A DNA stretch of 35,648 nucleotides from contig JAJZKA010000019.1 of NCBI GenBank assembly GCA_021809805.1, positions 1 to 35,648 of the forward strand, read 5' to 3'. A model generated the notes under the pieces. The model did no database searches, had not been told where the DNA came from, and worked only from the letters and a program-made list of their open reading frames with translations. This stretch comes from Actinomycetes bacterium (GTDB lineage: Bacteria; Actinomycetota; Acidimicrobiia; Acidimicrobiales; Bog-793). The position numbers were made by a program, and so were the translations under genes. Below are positions 1 to 8,246 of this stretch, piece after piece (the stretch's first letter is position 1; every line of letters starts with the position of its first letter).

Positions 1-12
1 CTCCAGTCGTCG

Positions 13-1155
13 CTAGCTCGAAACGGTCATGATGATCTGCTGCCGTGGTCCAACACGCACTCGGATGTAGCCACTTAGATGCTTGTCAAGCACTGGGTCG
101 CCGGTGTCTACCCATAGCGTCGGGGGGGTCAGTGCGAGCAGCTTGTCCGCCGCACTCAGAACCGTGATCCTGTCAGCCCCTACGCGAGACAGCACAGCCG
201 CCGTGAGCTGCCGGTTGCCGCGACCGAACAGCATCCCTTGCCCTCCGACCAGTCCCACCACAAGTCTTGAATCCAAGTGAGTATCGAGCAGTGCGAGCGT
301 CTGGGACTCGGTGAGGTCTTTGCCGACGACCTGCCCGTCCAGTACCGCGTCAACGCCCAACAGCGTGCCGCGCGCGCCGAGCGCAGCAAGCACCATCGCT
401 GTCGTGCTGCCCGGTCCGAACAGGTAAAGGCAGGAGGGCTCGAGCGTGTCAGCAATCTCTCTGCAGAGTGCTTGAAGCTCAGCCCCGGGTTGCGCCGGTG
501 AGCCAGCCTTCGTCGGTAGCACCAGTCGCGGAAGATCAGGCACGCGCACGCTCCCGTAGAGGATGCTGGCGACCCGTCCGTCGCGAGCCGCCTGCTCATC
601 CACATCCGCGATGTCGGCGCCGCGCAAGGGTAGGCTGGGACCGTTTCGCAAAGCCGCTTCCGCCGCTCGCGCTGCGGCCTCCGGGCTGTGAGCAAAGACG
701 CCTGAATGCATCTTGACGCCGGCCGGTATTCCCAGCAGGGGAAGCTGGTCCCCGATTGCATCGTGGATGTCCCGTGCGGTCCCATCTCCACCAGCAAACA
801 GGAGCAATCCGACGTCTGCGTCACGCATGGCAGTGGCGGCGACTCGAGTGTCGAGTGCCGAAGTCTCGGATGGGGCGGACCTGCTGGTGGCTTTTACCGA
901 GAAGCCAACCCGGCGCGCAAGATCGGCACCCATTGCGCCGGGTGCCGCGAGCAACTCAGCAGGTCCGACGCGTGCCGCCAGTGCCTGCAGTGTTCGTTCC
1001 GCTCGGAGCGGCGCCTCCGGCCTGGCACCACGGGCACGGGCCTCGGCAACGGTAGCTGCGCCGTCGCTGCCCTTCAGCGCGGCCGGCCCACCGATCCCCG
1101 CAAGCGGGTTGACGATGATCCCCAGCCGTGGACGCGCCGCGCCAGCCTTGACCAT
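13..1155 (-). CDS. ATP-NAD kinase family protein (AcoX / COG3199-like)
   Basis: A 380-residue protein with the NAD-kinase-fold signature: an N-terminal NPLAGIGG loop near residue 17 and a GGDGTARD motif followed by LLGIPAGVKMHSGVFA, the nucleotide-binding GGDGT and downstream Gly-rich segment typical of ATP-NAD/polyphosphate-NAD kinases. The family phosphorylates NAD or an unknown sugar or diacylglycerol-like substrate; members of the AcoX branch have no firm activity. I chose the ATG at 1155 because conserved sequence starts within 11 residues of it. The frame stays open to 1218, but that start would overlap the aminotransferase by 59 bp. The chosen start lies 4 bp after the upstream aminotransferase stop codon, so the two are very probably co-transcribed. 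Its substrate is unknown; the context suggests a role in the adjacent amino-acid catabolic pathway. Confidence 0.8.
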   Translation of the reverse strand: MVKAGAARPRLGIIVNPLAGIGGPAALKGSDGAATVAEARARGARPEAPLRAERTLQALAARVGPAELLAAPGAMGADLARRVGFSVKATSRSAPSETSALDTRVAATAMRDADVGLLLFAGGDGTARDIHDAIGDQLPLLGIPAGVKMHSGVFAHSPEAAARAAEAALRNGPSLPLRGADIADVDEQAARDGRVASILYGSVRVPDLPRLVLPTKAGSPAQPGAELQALCREIADTLEPSCLYLFGPGSTTAMVLAALGARGTLLGVDAVLDGQVVGKDLTESQTLALLDTHLDSRLVVGLVGGQGMLFGRGNRQLTAAVLSRVGADRITVLSAADKLLALTPPTLWVDTGDPVLDKHLSGYIRVRVGPRQQIIMTVSS

Positions 1156-1159
1156 GAGC

Positions 1160-2542
1160 TCAAAGTATGTCCGCGGCGACGACGTCGGCTGCTTCCCGTG
1201 CGACGGCGACGATCTCATCGATCTCCGTCTCTGTTATCACAAACGGCGGAGAGAACGAGATCGTGTCGGAGTCGGGCAGCGCCCGTGTGATAACTCCGCG
1301 TTCCAAGCACTCGGCGTCTACCCGAGCAGCCACCTTGCCGATCGGATCGAACAGCTTTGTCGGGCCGGCGCCCGCGGTGAATTCTACGGCTGCTATCAAC
1401 CCATGCCCACGTACTTCGCCGACCATTGGGTGGTCCTGGAAGGCTGCGCGAAGCTGGGTGTTCAGATATTTTCCGCGCTCTCCAGCCTGGCTCACCAGGT
1501 CCTCACGCTCAATCAAAGCAAGATTGGCGAGGGCACAGGCGGCAGCCAGTGGGTGGGAGGTGTAGGTGTAGCCGTGTCCGAAGGCCCGCTCACCGCTTTC
1601 GTCAGCCAGCACTCGCCAGACCCGCTCTGAGACCACACACGCGGATAGGGGGAAATAGGCTGACGTGATGCCCTTAGCGACGGTCACCAGGTCCGGCTCG
1701 GCGCCCACAAACTCGCTGCCGAACCAGGTCCCAAGCCGCCCGAACCCGCAAACGACCTCATCTACGATAAGCAGAACGTCGTGGCGCCTGAGAACTTCCT
1801 GGATAGCTGGGAAATAGCCCTCGGGTGGGACGATCACCCCCCCGGCCGCCTGAACCGGTTCGGCGATGAACGCCGCCACCGTCTCTGGACCCTCGGCAAC
1901 AATGAGCGCGTCGAGGTCGGCTGCGAGTCGAGCCACAAAATCCGCGTCGCTCTCGTCCACTCCAGCCTCCCTTAGGCGGTATGGAGACGTGGTATGAATG
2001 ATTCCGGGCATCGGCAGGTCAAAGCCAGAATGCATCGCTTGAAACCCTGTCAGGCTGCCTGACGCGATCGAGACGCCGTGATAGCCGCGGTCTCGCGCGA
2101 TGATCTTCTTCTTGGCTGGGCGGCCGAGGAGGTTGTTGAAGAGGCGCACGAGCTTGATCTGGGTGTCGTTGGCATCCGAGCCACTGGTCCCGTAGAGCAC
2201 CTTCGACATGTGCCCTGGAATCAGCTCGATCAGGCGCTCAGCAAGCAGCGCAGGCGTGTCCGTCGCCATCGATGAGAATGAGTGGTAGTACGGCAGACGC
2301 AAGGTCTGCTCGTGGAGCGCATCCGCGATCTCGCTTCGGCCGTAGCCGATGTTTACGCACCAGAGTCCGGCCATCGCGTCGATGTAGGCGCGGCCGTCCT
2401 CGTCGTATACCCGCGAACCGGATCCCCGCACGATCATCCGGCGTGGCCCGCTCTGCTCGTGGCGCTGCAACACACTGAACGGGTGCATCACGTGACGGCG
2501 GTCGATGTCGCTTCGGGACTCGGTGTGGGAAGAAATGCTCAT
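1160..2542 (-). CDS. class III (omega) aminotransferase, PLP-dependent
   Basis: A 460-residue class III aminotransferase. The N-terminus has the HPFSVLQRHEQSGPR and DAMAGLWCVNIGYGR segments typical of omega-amino acid/pyruvate transaminases. The middle has LIVDEVVCGFGRLGTWFGSE (PLP-binding Asp), and VTVAKGITSAYFPL contains the Schiff-base lysine, about K290. It likely moves an amino group from an omega-amine, beta-alanine-like or GABA-like compound to pyruvate or 2-oxoglutarate in the cytoplasm. The ATG at 2542 is preceded by AGAGGA; the frame is open to 3103, but the extra sequence is low-complexity and runs antisense to the divergent flavoprotein gene. The next gene, the ATP-NAD kinase homolog, begins 4 bp after its stop. 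Exact substrate cannot be read from sequence. Confidence 0.93.
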   Translation of the reverse strand: MSISSHTESRSDIDRRHVMHPFSVLQRHEQSGPRRMIVRGSGSRVYDEDGRAYIDAMAGLWCVNIGYGRSEIADALHEQTLRLPYYHSFSSMATDTPALLAERLIELIPGHMSKVLYGTSGSDANDTQIKLVRLFNNLLGRPAKKKIIARDRGYHGVSIASGSLTGFQAMHSGFDLPMPGIIHTTSPYRLREAGVDESDADFVARLAADLDALIVAEGPETVAAFIAEPVQAAGGVIVPPEGYFPAIQEVLRRHDVLLIVDEVVCGFGRLGTWFGSEFVGAEPDLVTVAKGITSAYFPLSACVVSERVWRVLADESGERAFGHGYTYTSHPLAAACALANLALIEREDLVSQAGERGKYLNTQLRAAFQDHPMVGEVRGHGLIAAVEFTAGAGPTKLFDPIGKVAARVDAECLERGVITRALPDSDTISFSPPFVITETEIDEIVAVAREAADVVAADIL

Positions 2543-2719
2543 GGTCCTCTTCGTTGGTGCTCGGAATGCGGTCGGTCGCCCGGTATGCGAACTCTGCCAC
2601 ATCGAGCTGGGTTTTGTCCAGAGCGGGAGGCGCTCATCCCGTTCCCGTGCAGAGTCCAGCTTGGGACCAAGCGTGGCACCGTGCGCGCAAGCCGTGCGCT
2701 TGCGCGCTATACGTACACC
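2543..2719. promoter_or_regulatory. divergent promoter region with 9-bp inverted repeat operator candidate
   Basis: This 177-bp gap separates the divergent aminotransferase (-) and fused flavoprotein (+) genes. It contains a perfect inverted repeat, GCGCGCAAG at 2683-2691 and CTTGCGCGC at 2699-2707, with a 7-bp spacer. It is followed directly by TATACG (2708-2713), a good actinobacterial -10 hexamer. The -10 ends 6 bp before the ATG at 2720, and I see no Shine-Dalgarno sequence, so the plus-strand gene may be transcribed as a leaderless mRNA. The repeat covers where the -35 would lie, so it is a plausible binding site for a dimeric regulator controlling both directions. Promoter strength and regulator identity are inference. 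Confidence 0.5.
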
Positions 2720-4480
2720 ATGAACGCGAACGTGAACGGGGCAGATCGACCGAGTTTTGACTTCGACGGGAGGGCAATCCCGGTGGCACCGGGCGCGACG
2801 ATCGCCGCGGCGCTCATCGCGGCAGGCGAGCGGGTGCTGCGCCAGAGCCGCCTCGGCGACCCCAGGGGGGTGTTCTGCGGCATGGGTATCTGCCAAGAGT
2901 GCCTTGTTACGGTCGATGGTAGACCCGGGCAGCGGGCCTGCATGACGGTTGCAAGGCCAGGAATGCGCGTGAACCGGTCGCCAGCCTTGGTGCAACTGGA
3001 TCGGACGCCACCGATGGAACCGCAGCCGACCCGTGGAGGTGAGGTTAGCTCGCCGCCAAATGCTTGCATGGGTGGCGCCAGCGACAGGGGTGACGAGACG
3101 CAAAGCTGTGATCTGCTTGTCGTTGGCGGCGGGCCCGCCGGGCTCGCAGCGGCCGCCCTGGCTGCTGAGGCCGGGCTGCGTGTCGTCCTACTCGATGAGC
3201 GTACAAAGCTCGGTGGGCAGTACTTCAAGCAGCCGGCTGGCGTTGACCCCAGAGTTCCGTCGGACCGCCAATTTGCTGCTGGCCGCGCCCTGATTCGTCG
3301 CGTGATAGATGCCGGAGTCGAGGTTCACAGCGAGACCTGTGTCTGGGGAGCTTTTGGGCTCGATGCAATCGATGCGGTTTCGCCACGCGGTCGCCAGCGA
3401 TACTCGTGCCGGGCGCTGGTGCTAGCGCCCGGTGCCTATGAGCGGGGCGTTCCCTTCCCGGGCTGGACCCTCCCCGGCGTGATGACCACCGGAGCCGCGC
3501 AGACGCTCTGGCGAAGCTACGGCGTGGCGCCTGGTAAACGCGTGCTGGTCTCCGGCAACGGGCCGCTGAACATGCAGGTGGCAGCTGAACTCACGCGCGG
3601 CGGCGCCAGCGTTGCGGCTGTCGTGGAGCTGGCTGGCGCACCGTTACCTGCCCGCGGTCGCGCACTCATTGCTATGGCGCGAGCAGCTCCAAGCCTGGTG
3701 CGCGCTGGGCTGCACTATCGTGGCGTCCTCGCGCGCGCGCGCGTGCCCGTGATCTACGGAGCCACGATCGTTCGGGCGGATGGTGGTGGTCACGTACATA
3801 GCGCCCAGGTGGCAGGTGTCGATTCGAGCGGGCGCCCCGACCTGAGCAAGCTACGTCATTTCGAGGTGGACGCCATCTGTCTGGGCTTCGGCTTCATTCC
3901 ATCCACGGAGGCGGCGCGCTCGCTTGGCTGTCGCCACCAGTTCGCCGCCGGCTTCGGGCACCTCCAGACGGTCGTAGACGCGTGCGGCGCGACATCTGTG
4001 GACGGTGTCTGGGTGGTTGGCGACGGTGCCGGCATCCGCGGGGCGTGGCATGCCCAGGCGCAGGGTGAGCTGGCTGCGCTTGACGTGCTCCGAAAGCTCG
4101 GCGTGAAGCCCTCCGGTGACTCGCTCCAGTCCAAGGCCGAGCGAGCCGTAGCCCGACAGAAGCGTTTTCAGGAGGGGCTCGCCAAGGTCTACCATGCGCC
4201 AATTCTCACTGACCAGCTAGCCGAGCCAGATACAGCAATCTGCCGCTGCGAGGGCGTCACACGGCAGGCTGTCTCGCGGTCACTAGCAGACGGAGCGGGA
4301 CACGCTGGGACCGTCAAACGTGAGACACGCGCGGGAATGGGACCTTGCCAGGGGCGCTACTGCGGTCCGGTGATTGGCGCAATGGTGGCACGGAGCCTCG
4401 GTGAGGAGCCCGGCGAGATGTCGGGGTACTCGCCCTCACCGCCAATGAGGCCCGTCGAGATCGGCGCGCTGGTTCGCTAA
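2720..4480 (+). CDS. fused [2Fe-2S]-FAD-BFD oxidoreductase (opine oxidase / D-hydroxyproline dehydrogenase alpha+gamma-like)
   Basis: A 586-residue three-part protein. Residues about 10-95 form a plant-type [2Fe-2S] domain with cysteines spaced C-x4-C-x2-C-x12-C (FCGMGICQEC ... QRAC), like HcnA/LhpF. Next is a pyridine-nucleotide-disulfide-type flavoprotein with an FAD loop, LLVVGGGPAGLAAAALA, and a second nucleotide loop, VLVSGNGPLNMQ. The C-terminus is a BFD-like [2Fe-2S] domain (CRCEGVTRQAV ... GPCQGRYCGPVI). In related systems the small 2Fe-2S and large FAD subunits are usually separate genes, so this is a natural fusion. It would pair with the DAO-type subunit encoded convergently (stop codons 1 bp apart) to form a membrane-linked amine or imino-acid dehydrogenase. 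I chose ATG 2720 because conserved sequence begins there; the open frame upstream to 2282 is antisense to the aminotransferase gene. Confidence 0.88.
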   Translation: MNANVNGADRPSFDFDGRAIPVAPGATIAAALIAAGERVLRQSRLGDPRGVFCGMGICQECLVTVDGRPGQRACMTVARPGMRVNRSPALVQLDRTPPMEPQPTRGGEVSSPPNACMGGASDRGDETQSCDLLVVGGGPAGLAAAALAAEAGLRVVLLDERTKLGGQYFKQPAGVDPRVPSDRQFAAGRALIRRVIDAGVEVHSETCVWGAFGLDAIDAVSPRGRQRYSCRALVLAPGAYERGVPFPGWTLPGVMTTGAAQTLWRSYGVAPGKRVLVSGNGPLNMQVAAELTRGGASVAAVVELAGAPLPARGRALIAMARAAPSLVRAGLHYRGVLARARVPVIYGATIVRADGGGHVHSAQVAGVDSSGRPDLSKLRHFEVDAICLGFGFIPSTEAARSLGCRHQFAAGFGHLQTVVDACGATSVDGVWVVGDGAGIRGAWHAQAQGELAALDVLRKLGVKPSGDSLQSKAERAVARQKRFQEGLAKVYHAPILTDQLAEPDTAICRCEGVTRQAVSRSLADGAGHAGTVKRETRAGMGPCQGRYCGPVIGAMVARSLGEEPGEMSGYSPSPPMRPVEIGALVR

Positions 4481-4481
4481 G

Positions 4482-5657
4482 TCAGGGTGTGAAGGCGGAA
4501 AGGTCTGTCTCGGGTACTTGGCCCCGCACAAGTTGTGCGAGTACACGGCCAAGCAGGGGACCCGCCGTGAATCCCATGTAGGGGAAGGAACCAATGAACA
4601 ACCCTGGGGCACCGGGGAGCTCCCCGATCAGCGGCAGCCAGGTGGATGTTGCGTTTACATAAGCTGCCCACGTACGGATCAGGCGAGCGTTCGCGATCTC
4701 CGGCACAACGCGCTGGGCGACCGCGAGGTTGCCAAGCAGCGAGTCGCCGCTGACCTGTGGGTGCCCGGCGCGCACGCTCGCTGGCCACCCACCGCCGATC
4801 AGAATCGAGCCGGCACGTGCCTGCTTGAGAGTGAGCGGCTGACCTGCGTAGTAGATCAGGTGGCCGATCAGTGGGGCCACAGCCTCAGTGACCGATGCCT
4901 GGATGGGTTCGCCGCCAACGGGCGCACAGCGGGCATTAGCCAGCGCGAGCACGACACTGGCCTCGGTGCCTCCGCAGCTGATCAGTTTCTTGCAACGAAT
5001 CTCGCCCGCTGAGGTGAGCGCCGTGAATCCCCCGTCGGTTCCGTCGAGCGCGCGCAAGTCCGTGCGAGTGAGAATCCGTGCACCGTTTGCCATTGCTGCC
5101 TTGGCCAGCCCAGCCGTCGCCAGAAGTGGGTTGGCCTTGCCTTCATTAGCGCAAAACTCGCCTCCCACCATCCCAGGAGCAAGGTACGGCGCCAGCTCAC
5201 GCAGGTCGGTCGCTGAAAGCAAACTCGAATCAATACCTTGTTCGTGCTCGATAGCCACCTTTTGCTCGATCGCATGCATCTGATCGTCGTCGTCAGCAAC
5301 CAGGATCCCTCCGGTCAGCGAAACCTCAAGATCCGTTCCGAGCTCATCACTGAGCCCTCGCCACAACCTGATCGACTCGAGCAGAAAGCGGGTCGCGGGA
5401 GCATACGCCCGTGCCCAGCTGACGCCGCGCTCCACAAACGGTGCGTGCTGAAGCTGTGCATGCAGACTACCCGCGTTGGCGCCGGACCCGGCCGCGCCGA
5501 TCTCTCCGCGCTCGACTACCATGACGTCGATCCCGGCTCGGGCGAGATGCCAGGCAGTGGCAGTGCCTGTTATGCCAGCGCCGACTACCAGTACCTCACA
5601 CTGTCCGGAGCGCGCCTCGGCCCGCTCGCGCGTCGCGTCAGCGGATGTAACTTGCAC
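4482..5657 (-). CDS. FAD-dependent oxidoreductase, DAO family (dehydrogenase beta subunit-like)
   Basis: A 391-residue D-amino-acid-oxidase/sarcosine-oxidase-fold flavoprotein. The dinucleotide loop VLVVGAGITGTATAWHLA is at residues 23-40, followed by VMVVERGEIGAAGSGANAGS, and the C-terminus has GFTAGPLLGRVLAQLV, typical of this family. It is expected to oxidise a secondary or D-amine at FAD and pass electrons to partner subunits. Its closest context analogues are D-hydroxyproline dehydrogenase beta (LhpB) and opine oxidase B, because the fused [2Fe-2S]/FAD partner ends 1 bp away on the other strand. The start is a GTG at 5657, overlapping the SDR gene end by 20 bp with only a weak GGA upstream. 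It is the last gene of the minus-strand transport/catabolism run. Confidence 0.88.
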   Translation of the reverse strand: MQVTSADATRERAEARSGQCEVLVVGAGITGTATAWHLARAGIDVMVVERGEIGAAGSGANAGSLHAQLQHAPFVERGVSWARAYAPATRFLLESIRLWRGLSDELGTDLEVSLTGGILVADDDDQMHAIEQKVAIEHEQGIDSSLLSATDLRELAPYLAPGMVGGEFCANEGKANPLLATAGLAKAAMANGARILTRTDLRALDGTDGGFTALTSAGEIRCKKLISCGGTEASVVLALANARCAPVGGEPIQASVTEAVAPLIGHLIYYAGQPLTLKQARAGSILIGGGWPASVRAGHPQVSGDSLLGNLAVAQRVVPEIANARLIRTWAAYVNATSTWLPLIGELPGAPGLFIGSFPYMGFTAGPLLGRVLAQLVRGQVPETDLSAFTP

Positions 5658-6447
5658 CGTTGACGTCCAGTGTGGCGCCGCTGAGGTGCCGCATCCTTCC
5701 TGCCGCCAGAAACGCCACCAATTCGCCTATCTCGTGAGGAGGGACCCAGTCGCCCATAGCAAGTGTCGCGGTGACCGCCGCTTCGCCACCCAAGCGTTGC
5801 GCAGAGACCTCGGACATCTGTGTGCGTACGATCCCTGGGGCGATCACGTATACCAACAACCCATCCTTCGCGTGAGCGCGTGCCAGTGTCTGCGCCAGCG
5901 ACTTGACGGCTGCTTTTGACGCAGCATAGGCAAGCAGATCGGGATTGCCTGAGCCGCGCTGTGCCGCCCAGCTGGATAGCACGATCAGAACCCCGCCACC
6001 GCGTGCGACAAACGCTCGTGCGGCAGCGCGCATGAGGTTTGCCGTTTCGATGACATTGACGGCCAGCGTTCGCTCCCAAGCCTCATCCCACTCCGCGTCT
6101 GTAGAATCCAGTGGAGAGTCCAGCATCACGGCCGCGTTACAGACGATTACATCGATTGAACCTCGCCAGTCGCAAGCCAGTCGCCACAGCTCTCGTCCGG
6201 CACCTGCACGCGCCAAGTCGAGCGACACGAGATGTCGACGGTTCTCTGGAATCGCGCTCGTGGCGTTGTGGGCACCTTCATGGTCTGCGTTGTATGCGGC
6301 GATCACCGCGGCACCTGCGTTTCCCAGAGCGGACGCGATCTCCGCACCGATACCCTTCGACGCACCGGTGACCAGCACCGTCCTGTTGGTGAGATCGCTC
6401 AGCCCACCTGAGCCATTTCGCTCGGCTCGCCCGCAATCAGCACTCAT
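5638..6447 (-). CDS. SDR family NAD(P)-dependent oxidoreductase
   Basis: A 269-residue classical short-chain dehydrogenase. The cofactor loop TGASKGIG is at residues 28-35, CNAA near 103-106, active-site serine in VLSSWAAQ near 158-159, and the YAASK catalytic motif near 174-178. The C-terminus ends in the usual LSGATLDVNGASYI segment. It likely reduces a ketone or oxidises an alcohol in the catabolic route encoded around it; the substrate is not evident. Its ATG at 6447 overlaps the TGA of the upstream DapA-family gene as ATGA, which indicates translational coupling. The first 18 or so residues before LTNRTVLVTG are longer than usual for the family and could be an extension or a sign of a later start. 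Confidence 0.9.
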   Translation of the reverse strand: MSADCGRAERNGSGGLSDLTNRTVLVTGASKGIGAEIASALGNAGAAVIAAYNADHEGAHNATSAIPENRRHLVSLDLARAGAGRELWRLACDWRGSIDVIVCNAAVMLDSPLDSTDAEWDEAWERTLAVNVIETANLMRAAARAFVARGGGVLIVLSSWAAQRGSGNPDLLAYAASKAAVKSLAQTLARAHAKDGLLVYVIAPGIVRTQMSEVSAQRLGGEAAVTATLAMGDWVPPHEIGELVAFLAAGRMRHLSGATLDVNGASYIR

Positions 6448-7388
6448 GGCGTAACCGCAGCTCGCGGTGCGAATCGGTCAGCGAGCTCATCGAGCTGCTC
6501 CAGGAGAGGCCGGATCCTCTGCACACGCTCCTCTCCCTCCCCACCAAGGCTCGTGAACTTCGTAAGCGGCGGACGCACATCTCCAACTGGGTATCCGACC
6601 AGAGCAGCCAGCGCCTTTGAGTAGCACTGATGCCCATAGGTAGGATGGCCTGCAGCGATGATCGCGTTGACTTCGTCGAGCTTGCGCTGGATCTGCTGGG
6701 CCTCTTCGACTCTGCCGGCGGTGAGCAGGTCCCAGATCACCGATGACGCCCGTGGAGCGTAGTTTCCGAACGGGTTTACGTAGCCGACGGCGCCGAGCAG
6801 AAACGATTCGACGATGCGCTCACCCGCGAAGACCTGCATCACCCCGTCCGTCGCCTCGATCACGTCGTAGACACGGGCTACGTCAAGGCTCGCCTCTTTT
6901 ATGTACCGCACGTTTTCAAGTGAGGCCGTGAGGCGCGCCACCAGCGCGGCCGACATGTCGACGTTGGACGTGACCGGATTGTTGTAGAGCATGATTGGCA
7001 CGGTCACGGCCTCAGAGATCGCCCTGTAATAATCGAATATCTCATCCTCCGTGGGCGTGTAATAGTACGGTGGCACCACCATCAGGCCATCGGCGCCTAG
7101 CTCCTCGGCCTCACGGCTGTACCGGACCGCATTCGGCGTGTACGCGTTCATAGTTCCGACCAGCACCGGGACGCGGCCTCCAACGTGCTCCACGGTTGCC
7201 TTCACGAACTCGGTGCGCTCGGCATCCGATACGGCAAGGAACTCTCCGGTCGAACCAAGGATGATCAGTCCTGGCACACCGGAGGCGAGCTGCCAATCCA
7301 GGAAACGACGGTGGGCTTCCAGATCGATGGCGGCGCCGTCGTCGGTGAACGGCGTGATCGTCACCGTATAACTACCACGGAATGTCAT
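6444..7388 (-). CDS. dihydrodipicolinate synthase (DapA) family lyase/deaminase
   Basis: A 314-residue class I aldolase-fold enzyme of the DapA/N-acetylneuraminate lyase family. It shows GSTGEF (residues 45-50), VVPPYYY near 104-110, LYNNP near 134-138 (catalytic Tyr) and YIKEAS with the Schiff-base lysine K164. In hydroxyproline catabolism the DapA-family member LhpC deaminates pyrroline-4-hydroxy-2-carboxylate; other members are keto-deoxy-sugar-acid aldolases. The adjacent dehydrogenase subunits make an LhpC-like role attractive but unproven. The ATG at 7388 has AAGGAG 5 bp upstream; a TTG one codon earlier would sit too close to it. It is 75 bp downstream of the ABC ATPase gene, so it may belong to the same transcript or have its own promoter. 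Confidence 0.88.
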   Translation of the reverse strand: MTFRGSYTVTITPFTDDGAAIDLEAHRRFLDWQLASGVPGLIILGSTGEFLAVSDAERTEFVKATVEHVGGRVPVLVGTMNAYTPNAVRYSREAEELGADGLMVVPPYYYTPTEDEIFDYYRAISEAVTVPIMLYNNPVTSNVDMSAALVARLTASLENVRYIKEASLDVARVYDVIEATDGVMQVFAGERIVESFLLGAVGYVNPFGNYAPRASSVIWDLLTAGRVEEAQQIQRKLDEVNAIIAAGHPTYGHQCYSKALAALVGYPVGDVRPPLTKFTSLGGEGEERVQRIRPLLEQLDELADRFAPRAAVTP

Positions 7389-7404
7389 CAAGGCTCCTTA
7401 TGGC

Positions 7405-7431
7405 CGATAGTTTGATTGAGAAGGCGATAGT
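7405..7431. repeat. pair of CGATAGT direct repeats 20 bp apart
   Basis: CGATAGT occurs at 7405-7411 and 7425-7431 in the 75-bp gap between the ABC ATPase and DapA-family genes. The spacing is exactly 20 bp, about two helical turns, which would place the repeats on one DNA face upstream of the DapA-family start. This may be a regulator site, or chance in a short gap. Confidence 0.25.
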
Positions 7432-7463
7432 GGGCTGAAGATCGGAGACCCAACGAGACGGCC

Positions 7464-8246
7464 TCACAGGAGACGCGCGAGAAAACGCTTGGTTCGCTCG
7501 TGACTCGGGGCCGTAAGGACTTGGCTGGGCGGGCCCTGCTCGACGATCACGCCGCCATCCATGAACACCACTCGGTCGGCTACGTCCCGCGCAAACGTCA
7601 TCTCATGTGTGGCCACCAGCATTGTCATCCCCTCATGGGCGAGTTTGCGCATTACGTCCAGGACTTCCCCCACGATCTCTGGATCAAGTGCCGAGGTGGG
7701 TTCGTCAAACAGCATGAGTTTCGGCGACATCGCCAGCGCCCTGGCAATTGCCACGCGCTGCTTCTGGCCGCCAGACAACTGGCGGGGGTAGGCGTGTGCC
7801 TTTTCGGCTAGGCCAACGCTCTCTAGGAGTCTGCCCGCGATGGCGCGTGCTTCGTGCTTCGACATACCCGCTACCTGGATCGGTGCTTCGGTCACGTTCT
7901 CCAGCGCCGTCTTGTGATCGAACAGGTTGAAGTGCTGGAAGACCATGCCGATGGCAGCTCGCTGTGCGGCAAGCTCGCGCGGTGGGAGTGAGACGAGCCG
8001 ACCGCGGCGGGTGTACTGCCCGAGCAGCTCTCCCTGCAGGATCGCGCGCCCTTCGGTGGGCACCTCCAGGTGGTTGACGCAGCGCAGCAGGGTCGTCTTG
8101 CCTGAGCCCGAGGGGCCGATAAGACAGACCACCTCGCGCGCTGCGAGCTCCAGGTCGACGCCGCGCAGTACGTGGTTGTCGCCAAAGCGCTTATGGATGC
8201 CGCAGAGGCGAAGCAGTGGCTGTTCGGTCGCGGAGTGCGCGCTCAC
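7464..8246 (-). CDS. amino acid ABC transporter ATP-binding protein (GlnQ/HisP family)
   Basis: A 260-residue polar-amino-acid transporter ATPase. Walker A GPSGSGKT is at residues 44-51, the Q-loop in MVFQHFNLF near 104, the signature [15 protein letters not shown] from 157, and Walker [15 protein letters not shown] from 177, followed by the switch-histidine segment MLVATHEM. It powers import with the permease and binding protein encoded just upstream. The start is GTG at 8246, overlapping the permease TGA as GTGA, so the two are translationally coupled. Family identity is certain; the transported amino acid is not. Confidence 0.95.
   Translation of the reverse strand: MSAHSATEQPLLRLCGIHKRFGDNHVLRGVDLELAAREVVCLIGPSGSGKTTLLRCVNHLEVPTEGRAILQGELLGQYTRRGRLVSLPPRELAAQRAAIGMVFQHFNLFDHKTALENVTEAPIQVAGMSKHEARAIAGRLLESVGLAEKAHAYPRQLSGGQKQRVAIARALAMSPKLMLFDEPTSALDPEIVGEVLDVMRKLAHEGMTMLVATHEMTFARDVADRVVFMDGGVIVEQGPPSQVLTAPSHERTKRFLARLL

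Noticed and set aside
2282-2719. Upstream extension of the fused flavoprotein gene
   Set aside because: Antisense to the aminotransferase gene and the divergent promoter; conserved protein sequence begins only at the ATG at 2720.
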